From Desulfatibacillum alkenivorans DSM 16219 (GTDB lineage: Bacteria; Desulfobacterota; Desulfobacteria; Desulfobacterales; Desulfatibacillaceae): a DNA stretch of 64,000 bases. The notes beneath the pieces were generated by a model that searched no databases, was not told the DNA's origin, and was given only the letters and a program-made list of their open reading frames with translations. The DNA lies in assembly GCF_900142135.1 (NCBI RefSeq), contig NZ_FQZU01000018.1:53676-117675 (forward strand), read 5' to 3'. The position numbers and the translations under genes are program-made. Shown here piece after piece: positions 8,198 through 16,411 of this stretch (its first letter is position 1; each line of letters starts with the position of its first letter).

Positions 8198-9352
8198 ATG
8201 ACTCAAGTGGCCTTGATGCGGTGCAAGGAGTATGATTTCGAAGTCTTGAAGGACGTCGTCGCCAGGGGGATGACGGCGGCCGGATTCGATCTTTCTTCAT
8301 TGAATGGTTTGAGGGTCGCCCTGAAGCCCAATTTGTTGATGCCCAGCAACCCGGACAAGTGCATTGTCACTCATCCCGTGTTTTTTCAAACGGTTGCGTC
8401 CATTGTAAAGGATTACGGCGGCCATCCTGTTCTGATCGAGAATCCCAATTTTTTCTCCCTGGAAAACACGCTCAAAAAGGCGGGCTACGGCCCCATTGTG
8501 GAGGAGCTGGGCATCGAAGTCGCCGATCCCGTCCCCACCCGGCCCTTGCACTGGGAGCACGCCAAACTGTACCGGACCATTGATATTTCCGCCGTCTATT
8601 TTGAAGCGGACGTCATCCTGAGTCTGGTGAAGTTCAAGACCCATTCCTATTCCTACATAACCGGCGCAGTAAAGCACTGGTTCGGGACGATTCCCGGTTT
8701 GAAAAAGTCCCGGATGCACATGCGCGTGCCCGACCAGATGGATTTCGCCGATTATTTGCTGGACCTTTACGGCGGCCTGAAGTACGGATTGGGGGACGGC
8801 AGGAAAATATTTCATATTGTAGACGGCGTGCGCTCCATGGAAGGGGAGGGTCCGGGTCCCACGGGCTCGCCCAGGGATTGGGGCGTGGTCATCGCCGGGG
8901 AGGACGCCATCGCCGTTGACTGGGTGGCGGTAAAGACTGCAGGCCTGGATGCCGATAAGGCGTATACCCTGGTGCAGGGATTTAAGAGGGATTTCGGCCC
9001 CAACTCGCCGGAGGACATCCAGGTGTTGGGGGAAAGCATACAGGATTTGGCATGCCGGTTTACACCGCCGAAAAACACCGTTTACGGCGGAGTGGTGTGG
9101 CCCCTGACGTCCAAAACGGTTAAAAACTGGCTGGTGGAAAAGCCGGCCCCGAACCCGGAAAAATGCGTTTTATGCTATCAATGCATGAAAACCTGTCCGG
9201 CGGAAGCCATCTCCAAGCCTCGGGAAGGCAAAAAAACGCCGGATTTTGACTATCGAAAATGCATCCGTTGCTTTTGCTGCATGGAGATTTGCCCGGAAGC
9301 CGCCATCGGCTTGAAAAAAGGGGCGCTGCAATGGTTGTTTTCATTTAAATAG
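8198..9352 (+). CDS. DUF362 domain protein with C-terminal 2x[4Fe-4S] ferredoxin
   Basis: About 384 residues. The DUF362 domain (about 1-300) includes the conserved KPNLLMP, VKFKTH and GLGDGRK-type segments. It is followed by two Cys motifs, CVLCYQCMKTCPAEAI and CIRCFCCMEICPEAAI, each able to bind one [4Fe-4S] cluster. ATG 8198 is used; an AAAGGAG SD starts at about 8181. It overlaps no neighbour but lies 17 bases after the TetR gene and 9 bases before the next Fe-S gene, so it is operonic. DUF362 proteins are common in anaerobes and are of largely unknown function; an electron-transfer role is suggested by the clusters. Confidence 0.88.
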   Translation: MTQVALMRCKEYDFEVLKDVVARGMTAAGFDLSSLNGLRVALKPNLLMPSNPDKCIVTHPVFFQTVASIVKDYGGHPVLIENPNFFSLENTLKKAGYGPIVEELGIEVADPVPTRPLHWEHAKLYRTIDISAVYFEADVILSLVKFKTHSYSYITGAVKHWFGTIPGLKKSRMHMRVPDQMDFADYLLDLYGGLKYGLGDGRKIFHIVDGVRSMEGEGPGPTGSPRDWGVVIAGEDAIAVDWVAVKTAGLDADKAYTLVQGFKRDFGPNSPEDIQVLGESIQDLACRFTPPKNTVYGGVVWPLTSKTVKNWLVEKPAPNPEKCVLCYQCMKTCPAEAISKPREGKKTPDFDYRKCIRCFCCMEICPEAAIGLKKGALQWLFSFK

Positions 9353-9361
9353 GAGATTGCG

Positions 9362-10573
9362 ATGAGCGGCTTGAAAATATACCGGTCCCTGGCCGAGAAA
9401 TTTGTTTTTAAAAGCATGTTTCCCAACGTGCTTGTAACCGACTCCCTGCTGGCTTTGGTCAAGTTTTTGTTCGACGAGCAGGAGGCGAAGGTCCTAAACG
9501 CCCTTTCCTTTGCGCCCAAACCGGCCAAGACCGTGGCCCGCTACGCCAACCTGCCTTTGGAGACGGTGCGCCCCATCCTGGAGGACCTGGGAGACCGGTT
9601 TATGATCTTGCGCCTGACCATGGCCGGGGTTCCCGTATACAACCTCCTTCCCCTGGCGCCCGGCATCTTTGAGTCCCAGATGATCCGGAGCAAAAACGAT
9701 GGGGAAAACGCCTCCTATTACAGGGAATTCGCGAGGCTGTTCGAGGACGTGTATCACGAATACATGCTCTATTTTAAGGATAAGGCCAAGGGCAAAGACC
9801 TGCGCTTCGGCCGGATCGTGCCCATTGAAAAATCCCTGGAAGCCACCACAGGCATCATGCCCCTGGCTACGGACAGGTACTCTGAAATCGTAGAGCGGAA
9901 CCGGAGCTTTTCCCTGGTGGATGTGTGCGCCTGCCGCACGCATCAGGAATACCTGGGGCAGGGCTGCGGACGGGCCATGCACGCGTGTTCGGCCATGGGC
10001 TGGCTGGCGGATTTGGCCATAGACAAGGGCATCGCCCGGAGGGTTTCCCGGGAGGAGTTCCTGGAAGCCAAAGCCGCCGCCGTAGAAGCCGGTCTGGTGA
10101 ACATGGTGGACAACCTGGAAGACCCCATGCAGGTGTGCTCATGCTGCACCTGCTGCTGCGGCGTCATGCGCATCCTCAAGGAATACAACATCCCCACCAT
10201 TATCGCCAAAAGCCATTTTGAGGCCAGCGTGGACGCGGAAAAATGCATCGGCTGCAGCCAATGCGTGGAAATCTGCCCCATGGAGGCCGTCTCCCTGGCG
10301 GATAATAAAGCGGTCATCGACCACTCCCGGTGCATCGGCTGCGGCCTGTGCGTCCCCAAATGCAGCAAGGCAAAAGCCATCAGCCTCAAGGAGCGCTACG
10401 GCCACAAACCGCCGTCCAAGGACGTCCTGGCCTACGCGGCCGAGCGGATCGAGGAGCTGAAAGGCATCCAGAAATCCCTGCTGCCCAGGCTTACCTTGGG
10501 AGCGGGAAGCCTCTTGTATCAGCTCTCCCCCAAGCAATTGACCGGTCCTCGGTACAAACCGCCCAAGTCGTGA
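9362..10573 (+). CDS. Winged-helix-like protein with two [4Fe-4S] motifs (paralogue of 6426)
   Basis: About 403 residues. The layout matches the 6426 gene: N-terminal winged-helix-like segment (VLNALSFAPKPAKTVARY, LPLETVRPILEDL), a Cys-rich middle (DVCACRTHQEYLGQGC, CSCCTCCCGVM) and two ferredoxin motifs, CIGCSQCVEICP and CIGCGLCVPKC. Unlike its paralogue, the frame runs intact past the second motif with a further 65 residues. An AGGAGA SD precedes the ATG, and the gene is nine bases after the DUF362 gene. It may pass electrons to or from the DUF362 protein or act as a redox-responsive regulator. The DNA-binding idea rests only on the helix pattern. Confidence 0.82.
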   Translation: MSGLKIYRSLAEKFVFKSMFPNVLVTDSLLALVKFLFDEQEAKVLNALSFAPKPAKTVARYANLPLETVRPILEDLGDRFMILRLTMAGVPVYNLLPLAPGIFESQMIRSKNDGENASYYREFARLFEDVYHEYMLYFKDKAKGKDLRFGRIVPIEKSLEATTGIMPLATDRYSEIVERNRSFSLVDVCACRTHQEYLGQGCGRAMHACSAMGWLADLAIDKGIARRVSREEFLEAKAAAVEAGLVNMVDNLEDPMQVCSCCTCCCGVMRILKEYNIPTIIAKSHFEASVDAEKCIGCSQCVEICPMEAVSLADNKAVIDHSRCIGCGLCVPKCSKAKAISLKERYGHKPPSKDVLAYAAERIEELKGIQKSLLPRLTLGAGSLLYQLSPKQLTGPRYKPPKS

Positions 10574-10893
10574 GTCAGGGCGTTTTTAGCGGGGATTATC
10601 GGTGAAGAGCGTTTGATATTCCATTTCATCAAAAAGAAATATCATTTAAAAACTTTTATTTTGGATATTAAACATCTTACATTCTATAAAGAGACATTCT
10701 CCAACCCCCTAACGGTCCATCTTATATGAGGCCTGGGCTATGCTTATATACTGAAATCCTTGCCAATATTAATTTGCTTCTTTACGGATGGGCCCCTTCG
10801 CTGTATTATTTCTACGCTTGTTCCGGCCGGTGCGCCAGACGGTGAATGCGCCGGCCGGTTTTTTGCTGATGCAGCTTTGAGAACGGAGGGAGT
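10574..10893. other. Noncoding gap with promoter-like AT-rich stretch and hairpin
   Basis: The first part (10615-10740) is AT-rich without a convincing gene. No clear terminator follows the Fe-S gene. The last 70 bases hold the GC-rich hairpin described separately, then the SD GGAGGGAG of the Cache gene. Confidence 0.6.
10823..10864 (+). terminator. Strong hairpin plus T run in the leader of the Cache gene
   Basis: CCGGCCGG (10823-10830) pairs with CCGGCCGG (10851-10858), each arm being self-complementary, with GCGC/TGCG pairing inside, followed by six Ts. It ends only 29 bases before the ATG at 10894. It is either the terminator of upstream transcription or an attenuator in the Cache mRNA leader. 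No known riboswitch consensus was recognised upstream. Confidence 0.65.
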
Positions 10894-11370
10894 ATGAAAA
10901 AGTTGTTTGGATGGCTGCCCAAGGCAGCGGTGTTTGCGGCCCTGTTTTCTTTGATTTTGCCTGCTTTTGCAGCCGATAAAGCTACCAAGGAGGAGTGCAT
11001 GGCCAAGTGTGAGGCGGCGGCTCTGTCGATGGAGACGAAAGGCGTGGCCGAGGCCTTTAAGGCGATCAACGACAAGGAGGGGGATTTTGTCTGGAAGGAT
11101 TCCTATGTTTTTTGCCTGGACTTGGAAAAGCAGTGCAACGCAGCGCATCCCATCAGCCCGGCGCTCATTGGGCGTAATCTCATGATGGCCAAGGACGTGA
11201 ACGGCAAGATGTTCTTTGCGGAGTTCATCAGCGTGGCCCTTAATCAGGGAGACGGGTGGGTCAGCTACATGTGGCCCAAACCCGGCGACCAGGGGCCTTC
11301 CCCCAAAATCACCTACGTCAAGAAAGTCCCCAATCAGCCTTACGCCATGTGCGCCGGCATTTACGAATAA
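10894..11370 (+). CDS. Secreted stand-alone single-Cache-domain protein (copy 1)
   Basis: 158 residues: a Sec signal peptide (MKKLFGWLPK, then a hydrophobic core ending AFA|ADK) and one Cache_2-type ligand-binding domain. Conserved points shared with the copies at 26086 and 51085 are WKDSYVFCLDL, NGKMFFAEF, GWVSYMWPKPG and a C-terminal AGIYE. Cache domains usually form the extracellular sensor of chemoreceptors and kinases; here there is no transmembrane or output domain, so the protein is free in the periplasm. Cys pairs occur in EECMAKCEAAA. SD GGAGGGAG precedes the ATG. The next gene, 227 bases on, is a cyclase-like protein. It may present a ligand to a membrane sensor; the ligand is unknown. 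Confidence 0.85.
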   Translation: MKKLFGWLPKAAVFAALFSLILPAFAADKATKEECMAKCEAAALSMETKGVAEAFKAINDKEGDFVWKDSYVFCLDLEKQCNAAHPISPALIGRNLMMAKDVNGKMFFAEFISVALNQGDGWVSYMWPKPGDQGPSPKITYVKKVPNQPYAMCAGIYE

Positions 11371-11597
11371 GCCGGACTTAAAATAAACGGGCAAGGAATC
11401 GCCGAGCCTGTTCAGCCCGAACAATATCCAAGGAGCCGCAAGGGAGATCTTTCCTGCGGCCCTATTGTTGTTTTGGGTGAAATTCAACGATACAAAAAAT
11501 GTTGGAGTTTGCCGCGCGGATTGTGTGAAGGTGTGTACTCGATGATGGAGAATAAATAGCATCAAATTTTAGGCTGCTCGCCGAAAGGCAAAACCCC

Positions 11598-12215
11598 ATG
11601 TGGCTCTTCTTTGAAAAAATCCAAAGGCCCAAAGCGCCTAAATACGACCCCCAGGAACGGGAATTGACCGTGTTCGTGACCAAAATTGCGGATTACGTCA
11701 GGGGCTCGGAGATTCCGCCCTTGGACGCCCTGTCAGAATTCATAAACCGGTGTTTTGAATTGAACTGCGGGGAGATCCATTCCCGGAAAGGATGCGTGGA
11801 CCGGTTCGAAGGGGACAAGATTTTCGCCTTCTGGGGGCTTTTCCGGACGGAAAAGCACAGCGCCCAACTGGCTTGCGAGGCGGCCATGGTCCAAATTCAG
11901 ACCATGAAGCGGCTTCATGCCTGGGCGGCGGAGCGCGGATATCCGTGTCCGGGGATAAGAATCGGGATAACCACCGGGCAAATGGTCGTGGGGAATAGGG
12001 GCTCCAACCAGCGCATGGGCTACTCGGTTATGGGCAAGGAGGTGAGCGTCGCCTACACCGTGGAGGAAGCGGCCAAGAAGCATAGGTTTGAAATTCTCGT
12101 TTCCAGGAGCGCGGCCGGGAAGATCCATGGCGTCCCTTTCGGCGCTCCGGTTTCGGTGGACTTCGCCCGGGAGAGGCTGACTGCATTTCCCATCCTTCGC
12201 AAATCCACCCATTAA
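11598..12215 (+). CDS. Class III nucleotidyl cyclase homology domain, probably inactive
   Basis: 205 residues, essentially one adenylate/guanylate cyclase domain without a membrane or sensor region. The fold markers are present: VDRFEGDKIFAFWG (second metal Asp kept), RIGITTGQMVVGN and YSVMGKEVSVAY. Key residues are missing: the first metal Asp position reads VTKI instead of xxDI, the base-contact Asp of the GD motif is Lys (MGKEV), and the transition-state Asn and Arg (NLAAR in active enzymes) read SVAYT. It is therefore likely a catalytically dead regulatory or binding domain. No clear SD precedes the ATG; GGCAAAAC lies upstream. It follows the first Cache gene on the same strand. Confidence 0.8.
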   Translation: MWLFFEKIQRPKAPKYDPQERELTVFVTKIADYVRGSEIPPLDALSEFINRCFELNCGEIHSRKGCVDRFEGDKIFAFWGLFRTEKHSAQLACEAAMVQIQTMKRLHAWAAERGYPCPGIRIGITTGQMVVGNRGSNQRMGYSVMGKEVSVAYTVEEAAKKHRFEILVSRSAAGKIHGVPFGAPVSVDFARERLTAFPILRKSTH

Positions 12216-12558
12216 GTCAGATCCTGTTTTTTTGCATTGGAACAAAGAAAAAAAGCGTACGTGCAAAGGTTAAAGTGCACTTTTTTCTCCGCATGGCTTA
12301 TTTCAAATCCATCGCGAATAAATATTATTCCAGGACTAACGGCCTGGAACCTAACTGAATATCATTTTAGTTGTATTTTTCTTCGCATGGTTAATTTCCT
12401 CCCAAACCAAGCCTGAACTTGGCGTCAGGGCTTATTTGATGTATGACTAATAGGCTCTTCAGATTTTAAGCCGCCGCCCGACGGATTCAGCCCTTTATTG
12501 ATTCCAGTCCGACAAGATAGCTTCATATTGCACTTAAATGTTTTTGGAGGCCTGTCTT
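12216..12558. other. Noncoding gap before the acyl-CoA synthetase gene
   Basis: AT-rich with short imperfect repeats such as CCAGG...CCTGG at about 12332-12350 and two copies of a CGCATGGnTnATTTC string near 12290 and 12386. No gene, terminator or defined operator could be assigned. Confidence 0.5.
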
Positions 12559-14019
12559 ATGCAAGAACAAATGCGCGAACAAATCGACCGGATGTTCCAT
12601 CCCAGAGGAATCGCCTTTTACGGAGGTGTAACCAAGTTCGGGTCTTTTGCCAATTTCGTCATGCTTTCCATTATGAAATACGGTTACGCGGGAAAGATCT
12701 ACCCCATATCCGACAAAGGAGGGGACGTGCTGGGCGTTCCGGCCATCGCCAGCCTGGATCAGGCGGACGGCCCGGTGGATCTGGCCTCCATATCCGTGCC
12801 GGCCAAGGCGGTTCCCGAAGTTTTGGAGCAATGCCTGCAAAACGGCGTGGCCGGGGTGCAGGTGCATACTTCCGGTTTTGCTGAAATGGGGGACGAGGAA
12901 GGCGTCGCCCTGCAGAAAAAACTGGAGGAATACGCGGCCAAGGGCTTGCGGATTGTGGGACCCAATTGCTTCGGCATCCACTGCCCCAAAGGCGGACTGA
13001 CCGTCCTGCCGGGGTTCGATTTTAATAAAGAGCCCGGCCCCTGTTCCATGATTTCCCAGAGCGGCGGCCTTGCCAATGATTTCGGCCACGAAGCGGCCCT
13101 GGCCGGCCTGGGGATTTCCAAGGTGGTCTCGTTCGGCAACGGCTGCGACCTGGACGCCATATCGCTTATGGAATATCTGGCCGACGATCCCCAGACCGAG
13201 TACATCGCCGCATACATCGAAGGCGTGGCGGACGCCGGCGCCTTTTTGGACGCGGTTCGGAAGACGACAAAGAAGAAGCCCGTGGTCATCTGGAAGGGGG
13301 GCCTCACTCCTTTGGGCGGCCGGGCCACGCTGTCCCACACCGGATCCATGGGCGGGGAGTCGAAAATCTGGGAAGGCGCCCTGGCCCAGGCCGGCGCTTA
13401 TGCGGTGCAGGGTCTGGACGAGATGATGGACACTTTGATGGGCCTGGTATACACCAAAAGCCGGGGTAAGAAGATCGCCCTGGTGGGCGGAGGAGGCGCC
13501 ATCGGCGTTTTCACCTCGGACCTGGCCTATCGCTGGGGCCTGGAGATTCCGGTTTTCAGCGACGGGACTCAGAAGAAGCTCAGGGCGTATTTTCCCACGC
13601 CCGGCAACAGCATGAAAAACCCCCTGGACACGGGCACGCCCGCGCTTCCCCTGGACGTGCTGAAAGGCTGCGTGACCGAAATCCTGACCGCCGAGCCCGT
13701 GGACGTCATGATCCTCATTTTATTGACCCATCCTCTGGAAACGGTTTCCTCCACATTTTGCAAAATGTACGGTTTGGAGCCGCCTCCTCCGGGGCAGTAC
13801 GTGGACAGCCTGTTTGAGACTCTCATGGGACTCAAGGAGCAGACCGGAAAGGATTTGGCCCTGGTTTTTGAAAACCGGGCCTATCGCCTGGAAGACATGG
13901 AAGCCGATGCCGCGTGGCGGCAATTGCGCGCCAAATATCAGGCTGCGGGGATTCCTGTGTTCGCCAGTGCGGAAAGGGCCTTGCGCGCAGTCAGGAACGC
14001 CTCCCTGAAGATAGCATAA
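12559..14019 (+). CDS. ADP-forming acyl-CoA synthetase alpha subunit (CoA-binding/ligase domains)
   Basis: About 486 residues. An N-terminal CoA-binding Rossmann domain (PRGIAFYGG, KIYPISDKGG) is followed by two succinyl-CoA-ligase-like domains. The phospho-His region SHTGSMGGE and IVGPNCFGI are conserved as in acetate-CoA ligase (ADP-forming). The family converts acyl-CoA plus ADP and Pi to acid plus CoA and ATP. It normally needs an ATP-grasp beta domain or subunit, and none is fused or adjacent, so the partner must be elsewhere. ATG 12559 is preferred over 12538 because TTGGAGG lies about 8 bases upstream. The gene is monocistronic with gaps on both sides. Substrate is unknown. Confidence 0.85.
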   Translation: MQEQMREQIDRMFHPRGIAFYGGVTKFGSFANFVMLSIMKYGYAGKIYPISDKGGDVLGVPAIASLDQADGPVDLASISVPAKAVPEVLEQCLQNGVAGVQVHTSGFAEMGDEEGVALQKKLEEYAAKGLRIVGPNCFGIHCPKGGLTVLPGFDFNKEPGPCSMISQSGGLANDFGHEAALAGLGISKVVSFGNGCDLDAISLMEYLADDPQTEYIAAYIEGVADAGAFLDAVRKTTKKKPVVIWKGGLTPLGGRATLSHTGSMGGESKIWEGALAQAGAYAVQGLDEMMDTLMGLVYTKSRGKKIALVGGGGAIGVFTSDLAYRWGLEIPVFSDGTQKKLRAYFPTPGNSMKNPLDTGTPALPLDVLKGCVTEILTAEPVDVMILILLTHPLETVSSTFCKMYGLEPPPPGQYVDSLFETLMGLKEQTGKDLALVFENRAYRLEDMEADAAWRQLRAKYQAAGIPVFASAERALRAVRNASLKIA

Positions 14020-14141
14020 GTTTCCAGGTTTATTCTTGATGGTTACCGTTGATTTTGATATTATGGCTCGCATCCGCTTAAGCGCGTCCCAAAGCGGTTT
14101 GCTTGTTACCTCTTGTAGTTATTTATGAAGGCCTGGCGTAC

Positions 14142-15455
14142 ATGCATTTAAAAGGCAATTTTGAGACTGCGTCGTTGACCACCATCTTTCAGATGTTGTC
14201 CAACGACATGAAAACCGGGCTTCTGCGCCTGACAAATGAAGAGAATGACGTTCGCATTTTCTTCAAGGAAGGCGTGGTGATCTATGCAAGAGGAACGGCC
14301 CAGGAGCACGCTCTGGGCCAGATGCTGATGTCCAAAGGCGTCATTACAAGCGATCAACTGGACGAATGCCTGGAAGAATCCTCCCGGACCCGGCAGGCCT
14401 TGGGCAACATTCTGGTTAAAAAAGGGCATGTAAGCCTAAAAAGGCTTAAGAAACATATCGCGGATCAGGCGGAGCAAGTGATTTACAGCGTTTTTTTCTG
14501 GGACGGCGGCCGTTTCGATTATTCGGACTCCGACCTGGTTCCTCCGGGGGTTCTGGTCACTCACCTGGACATCATGAACATCCTGCTGGAAGCCACCCGG
14601 CGCATTGACGAATTGGATGTGCTGAAAAAGCACCTCCCCGGCGACGATGTGGTTTTGAAGGCCGTGGGGGCCGCCTCCGTGGACCAGGTCAAGATGAGCC
14701 CCATTGAATGGCGCTTTCTTTCCCTGGTGGACGGCAAACGCAAGATCAAGGACATCACGCGGGAAAGCGGATACGACAAGTTCACTGTTTATCAGGTTTT
14801 AAATTCTCTGCTGTCCTTGGGACTGGCGGAAAAGGATGAGGAACTGGCCTCCAAAGTCGAAGCCTACGGCCCGATTTTGGATCTTTACAGGCAGTTTTGG
14901 GTGGTGGTTCGCAAGGAGTTGGAAAAGGACCTGGGTTCACGGCCTTTTATCATCGTCGGGAGTCCTCCGCCCGCCTCTCCTTCCAAACGCAGGGATTTTA
15001 TAAAGAATTTGCACGAGACTGAATTGTGGAAATGGATTTCCAATATATTACTCAAGGCTCGGCCGAAAGACGATGAGTTTCGAGGCGTTTTCAAGGGGAT
15101 CCATCCGGATAACACGCCCAGCGAAACCAAAGATTGGGTTTTTGAATGCTTTAAGGAGGAGGCTCCGGAGAAAGGCGCACGGATATTGGAGGAAGGGTAC
15201 AAGTTGTATTTGACGAACCTGTTAAAAGACTTGCCTGATATCATTGGGGGGTTCAGGACCCTGGACGTTATCGCCGCCTTGACCGAAAGCCTAAGCAAAA
15301 CCCGTGACAAAAGGCTCATGCTCTCACCGGATCAATCAAACGGCATCCAGTCCGTTTTCGCGATGGTAAGTCAGTTTGTTGCAGAAAAGCTCAATGATGA
15401 AGAAGAAAAGATATTCGGACTCTTTGCTCTGAAAAACAGGAAGTATCTCTCTTAA
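14142..15455 (+). CDS. DUF4388 (PATAN-type) domain protein
   Basis: About 437 residues. The N-terminal 125 residues match DUF4388: HLKGNFETASLTTIFQML, then TGLLRLTNEENDVRIFFKEG and the helix QALGNILVKKGHVSLKRL. A winged-helix-like segment (SLVDGKRKIKDITRESGY) follows near 200, and the C-terminal 180 residues are helical and unassigned. DUF4388/PATAN domains occur in response regulators and GTPase-associated proteins of deltaproteobacteria and cyanobacteria and are thought to mediate protein interaction. ATG 14142 is likely; the SD is weak (AAGG). It is the first gene of the plus-strand run leading to the GrpE/Hsp70 genes. No transmembrane region is seen. Confidence 0.78.
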   Translation: MHLKGNFETASLTTIFQMLSNDMKTGLLRLTNEENDVRIFFKEGVVIYARGTAQEHALGQMLMSKGVITSDQLDECLEESSRTRQALGNILVKKGHVSLKRLKKHIADQAEQVIYSVFFWDGGRFDYSDSDLVPPGVLVTHLDIMNILLEATRRIDELDVLKKHLPGDDVVLKAVGAASVDQVKMSPIEWRFLSLVDGKRKIKDITRESGYDKFTVYQVLNSLLSLGLAEKDEELASKVEAYGPILDLYRQFWVVVRKELEKDLGSRPFIIVGSPPPASPSKRRDFIKNLHETELWKWISNILLKARPKDDEFRGVFKGIHPDNTPSETKDWVFECFKEEAPEKGARILEEGYKLYLTNLLKDLPDIIGGFRTLDVIAALTESLSKTRDKRLMLSPDQSNGIQSVFAMVSQFVAEKLNDEEEKIFGLFALKNRKYLS

Positions 15456-15539
15456 GAACAACACGCCAGCCTAATGATTTATGCGAGCCGCGGCAGGGGG
15501 CGACCTGCAGGGCGGCTTTGCGGGGATTGGGGAATAGTT

Positions 15540-16223
15540 ATGTTTGAAGTCGTTGCCAGAGAAGAATTCAATGACGGAGATATTATATTCGAGGAAGACA
15601 CGACGGGCGATAAAATCTACCAGGTGGAAACCGGCGCCGTAACCATCACCAAAAAGGTGTACGGCGAGGACATCGTGGTTGAGGTCATCCGAAAAGGAGA
15701 GATTTTCGGAGAAATGTCCTATATCGCAAAAATACCCCGAACCGCCACAGCCAGGGCCTTGGGCGCCACGGTGGTCAACGTCCTGGACCCGGGGGCAATC
15801 CGCGACGAGTTTTCCGGCCTGAGCCAGGGTATGAGGCAGATATTCCAGAGCCTGGTTATGCGCCTTAAAAAGGCTACGGACACTTCCTCGGGAGTCCATT
15901 TTCTCCGCAAAGAGCCCCGGGTGAAAAAAATGTTCTCGCTGGCCTTCCTGGCCGACGACACGGTCAGGGAAAGTTATTCCCACGACGCCAGTTGCGGAGG
16001 CCTTTTTATAAAGACCGAAAGGCCCCTGGATATAGGCCGGGAGTTTGAATTGAGTCTGTGGCTGCCTAATCATCCCAAGCCGCTGAAAATCAAAAGCAAA
16101 GTCATGTGGAACCGGCCCAAGACGGACGATCCCATTGAGATGCCTGCAGGTATGGGGGTGCAATTCACTAGTATCAGCCGGGATGATTACGAAAAGTTGC
16201 AGGTAGCCTTACCGGAATGCTGA
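15540..16223 (+). CDS. Cyclic-nucleotide-binding and PilZ domain fusion
   Basis: 227 residues. Residues 1-115 form a cNMP-binding beta-roll (FEEDTTGDKIYQVETGAV, then GEIFGEMSYIAKIPRTATA, the phosphate-binding cassette). Residues 125-225 form a PilZ domain with RKEPR (the RxxxR motif) and DASCGG (the D/NxSxxG motif) needed for c-di-GMP binding. It could therefore integrate two nucleotide signals. The ATG at 15540 follows a weak GGGGA. It lies between the DUF4388 gene (84 bases away) and the GrpE-like gene. No enzymatic output domain is present, so it probably acts by binding a partner. Confidence 0.85.
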   Translation: MFEVVAREEFNDGDIIFEEDTTGDKIYQVETGAVTITKKVYGEDIVVEVIRKGEIFGEMSYIAKIPRTATARALGATVVNVLDPGAIRDEFSGLSQGMRQIFQSLVMRLKKATDTSSGVHFLRKEPRVKKMFSLAFLADDTVRESYSHDASCGGLFIKTERPLDIGREFELSLWLPNHPKPLKIKSKVMWNRPKTDDPIEMPAGMGVQFTSISRDDYEKLQVALPEC

Positions 16224-16281
16224 TAAAATTCCCGGGTATGCCGTCAAGCCTTTATTGTTTAAGGTAAAGTATAGAAAATGC

Positions 16282-16314
16282 TTGACATTTTATATGCAAA
16301 GCTGGAATGATAAT
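16282..16314 (+). promoter_or_regulatory. Candidate promoter of the GrpE/Hsp70/J-like genes
   Basis: A perfect -35 TTGACA (16282-16287) is followed by an AT-rich -10 region, best GATAAT at 16309-16314, although the 21-base spacer is longer than ideal; AATGAT at 16306 gives 18. It lies about 100 bases before the TTG start of the GrpE-like gene. Confidence 0.4.
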
Positions 16315-16411
16315 GTGCCTTTATTGCACAGTTTTTAATGATATTTTCTCTAATGCCGCAGCCTTGCATTTTGTTATGGTGTAAAACATTGCGCAATACG
16401 GGGAGTGTGTT

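Noticed and set aside
7500..9352. Selenocysteine codon explaining the break after 7499
   Set aside because: The stop is TAG, not TGA, and the adjacent frame continues the ferredoxin tail, so a frameshift explains it better.
1892..10573. A luminescence (lux) operon
   Set aside because: LuxC- and LuxE-like genes are present, but luxA, luxB and luxD are absent and the organism type is a strict anaerobe.
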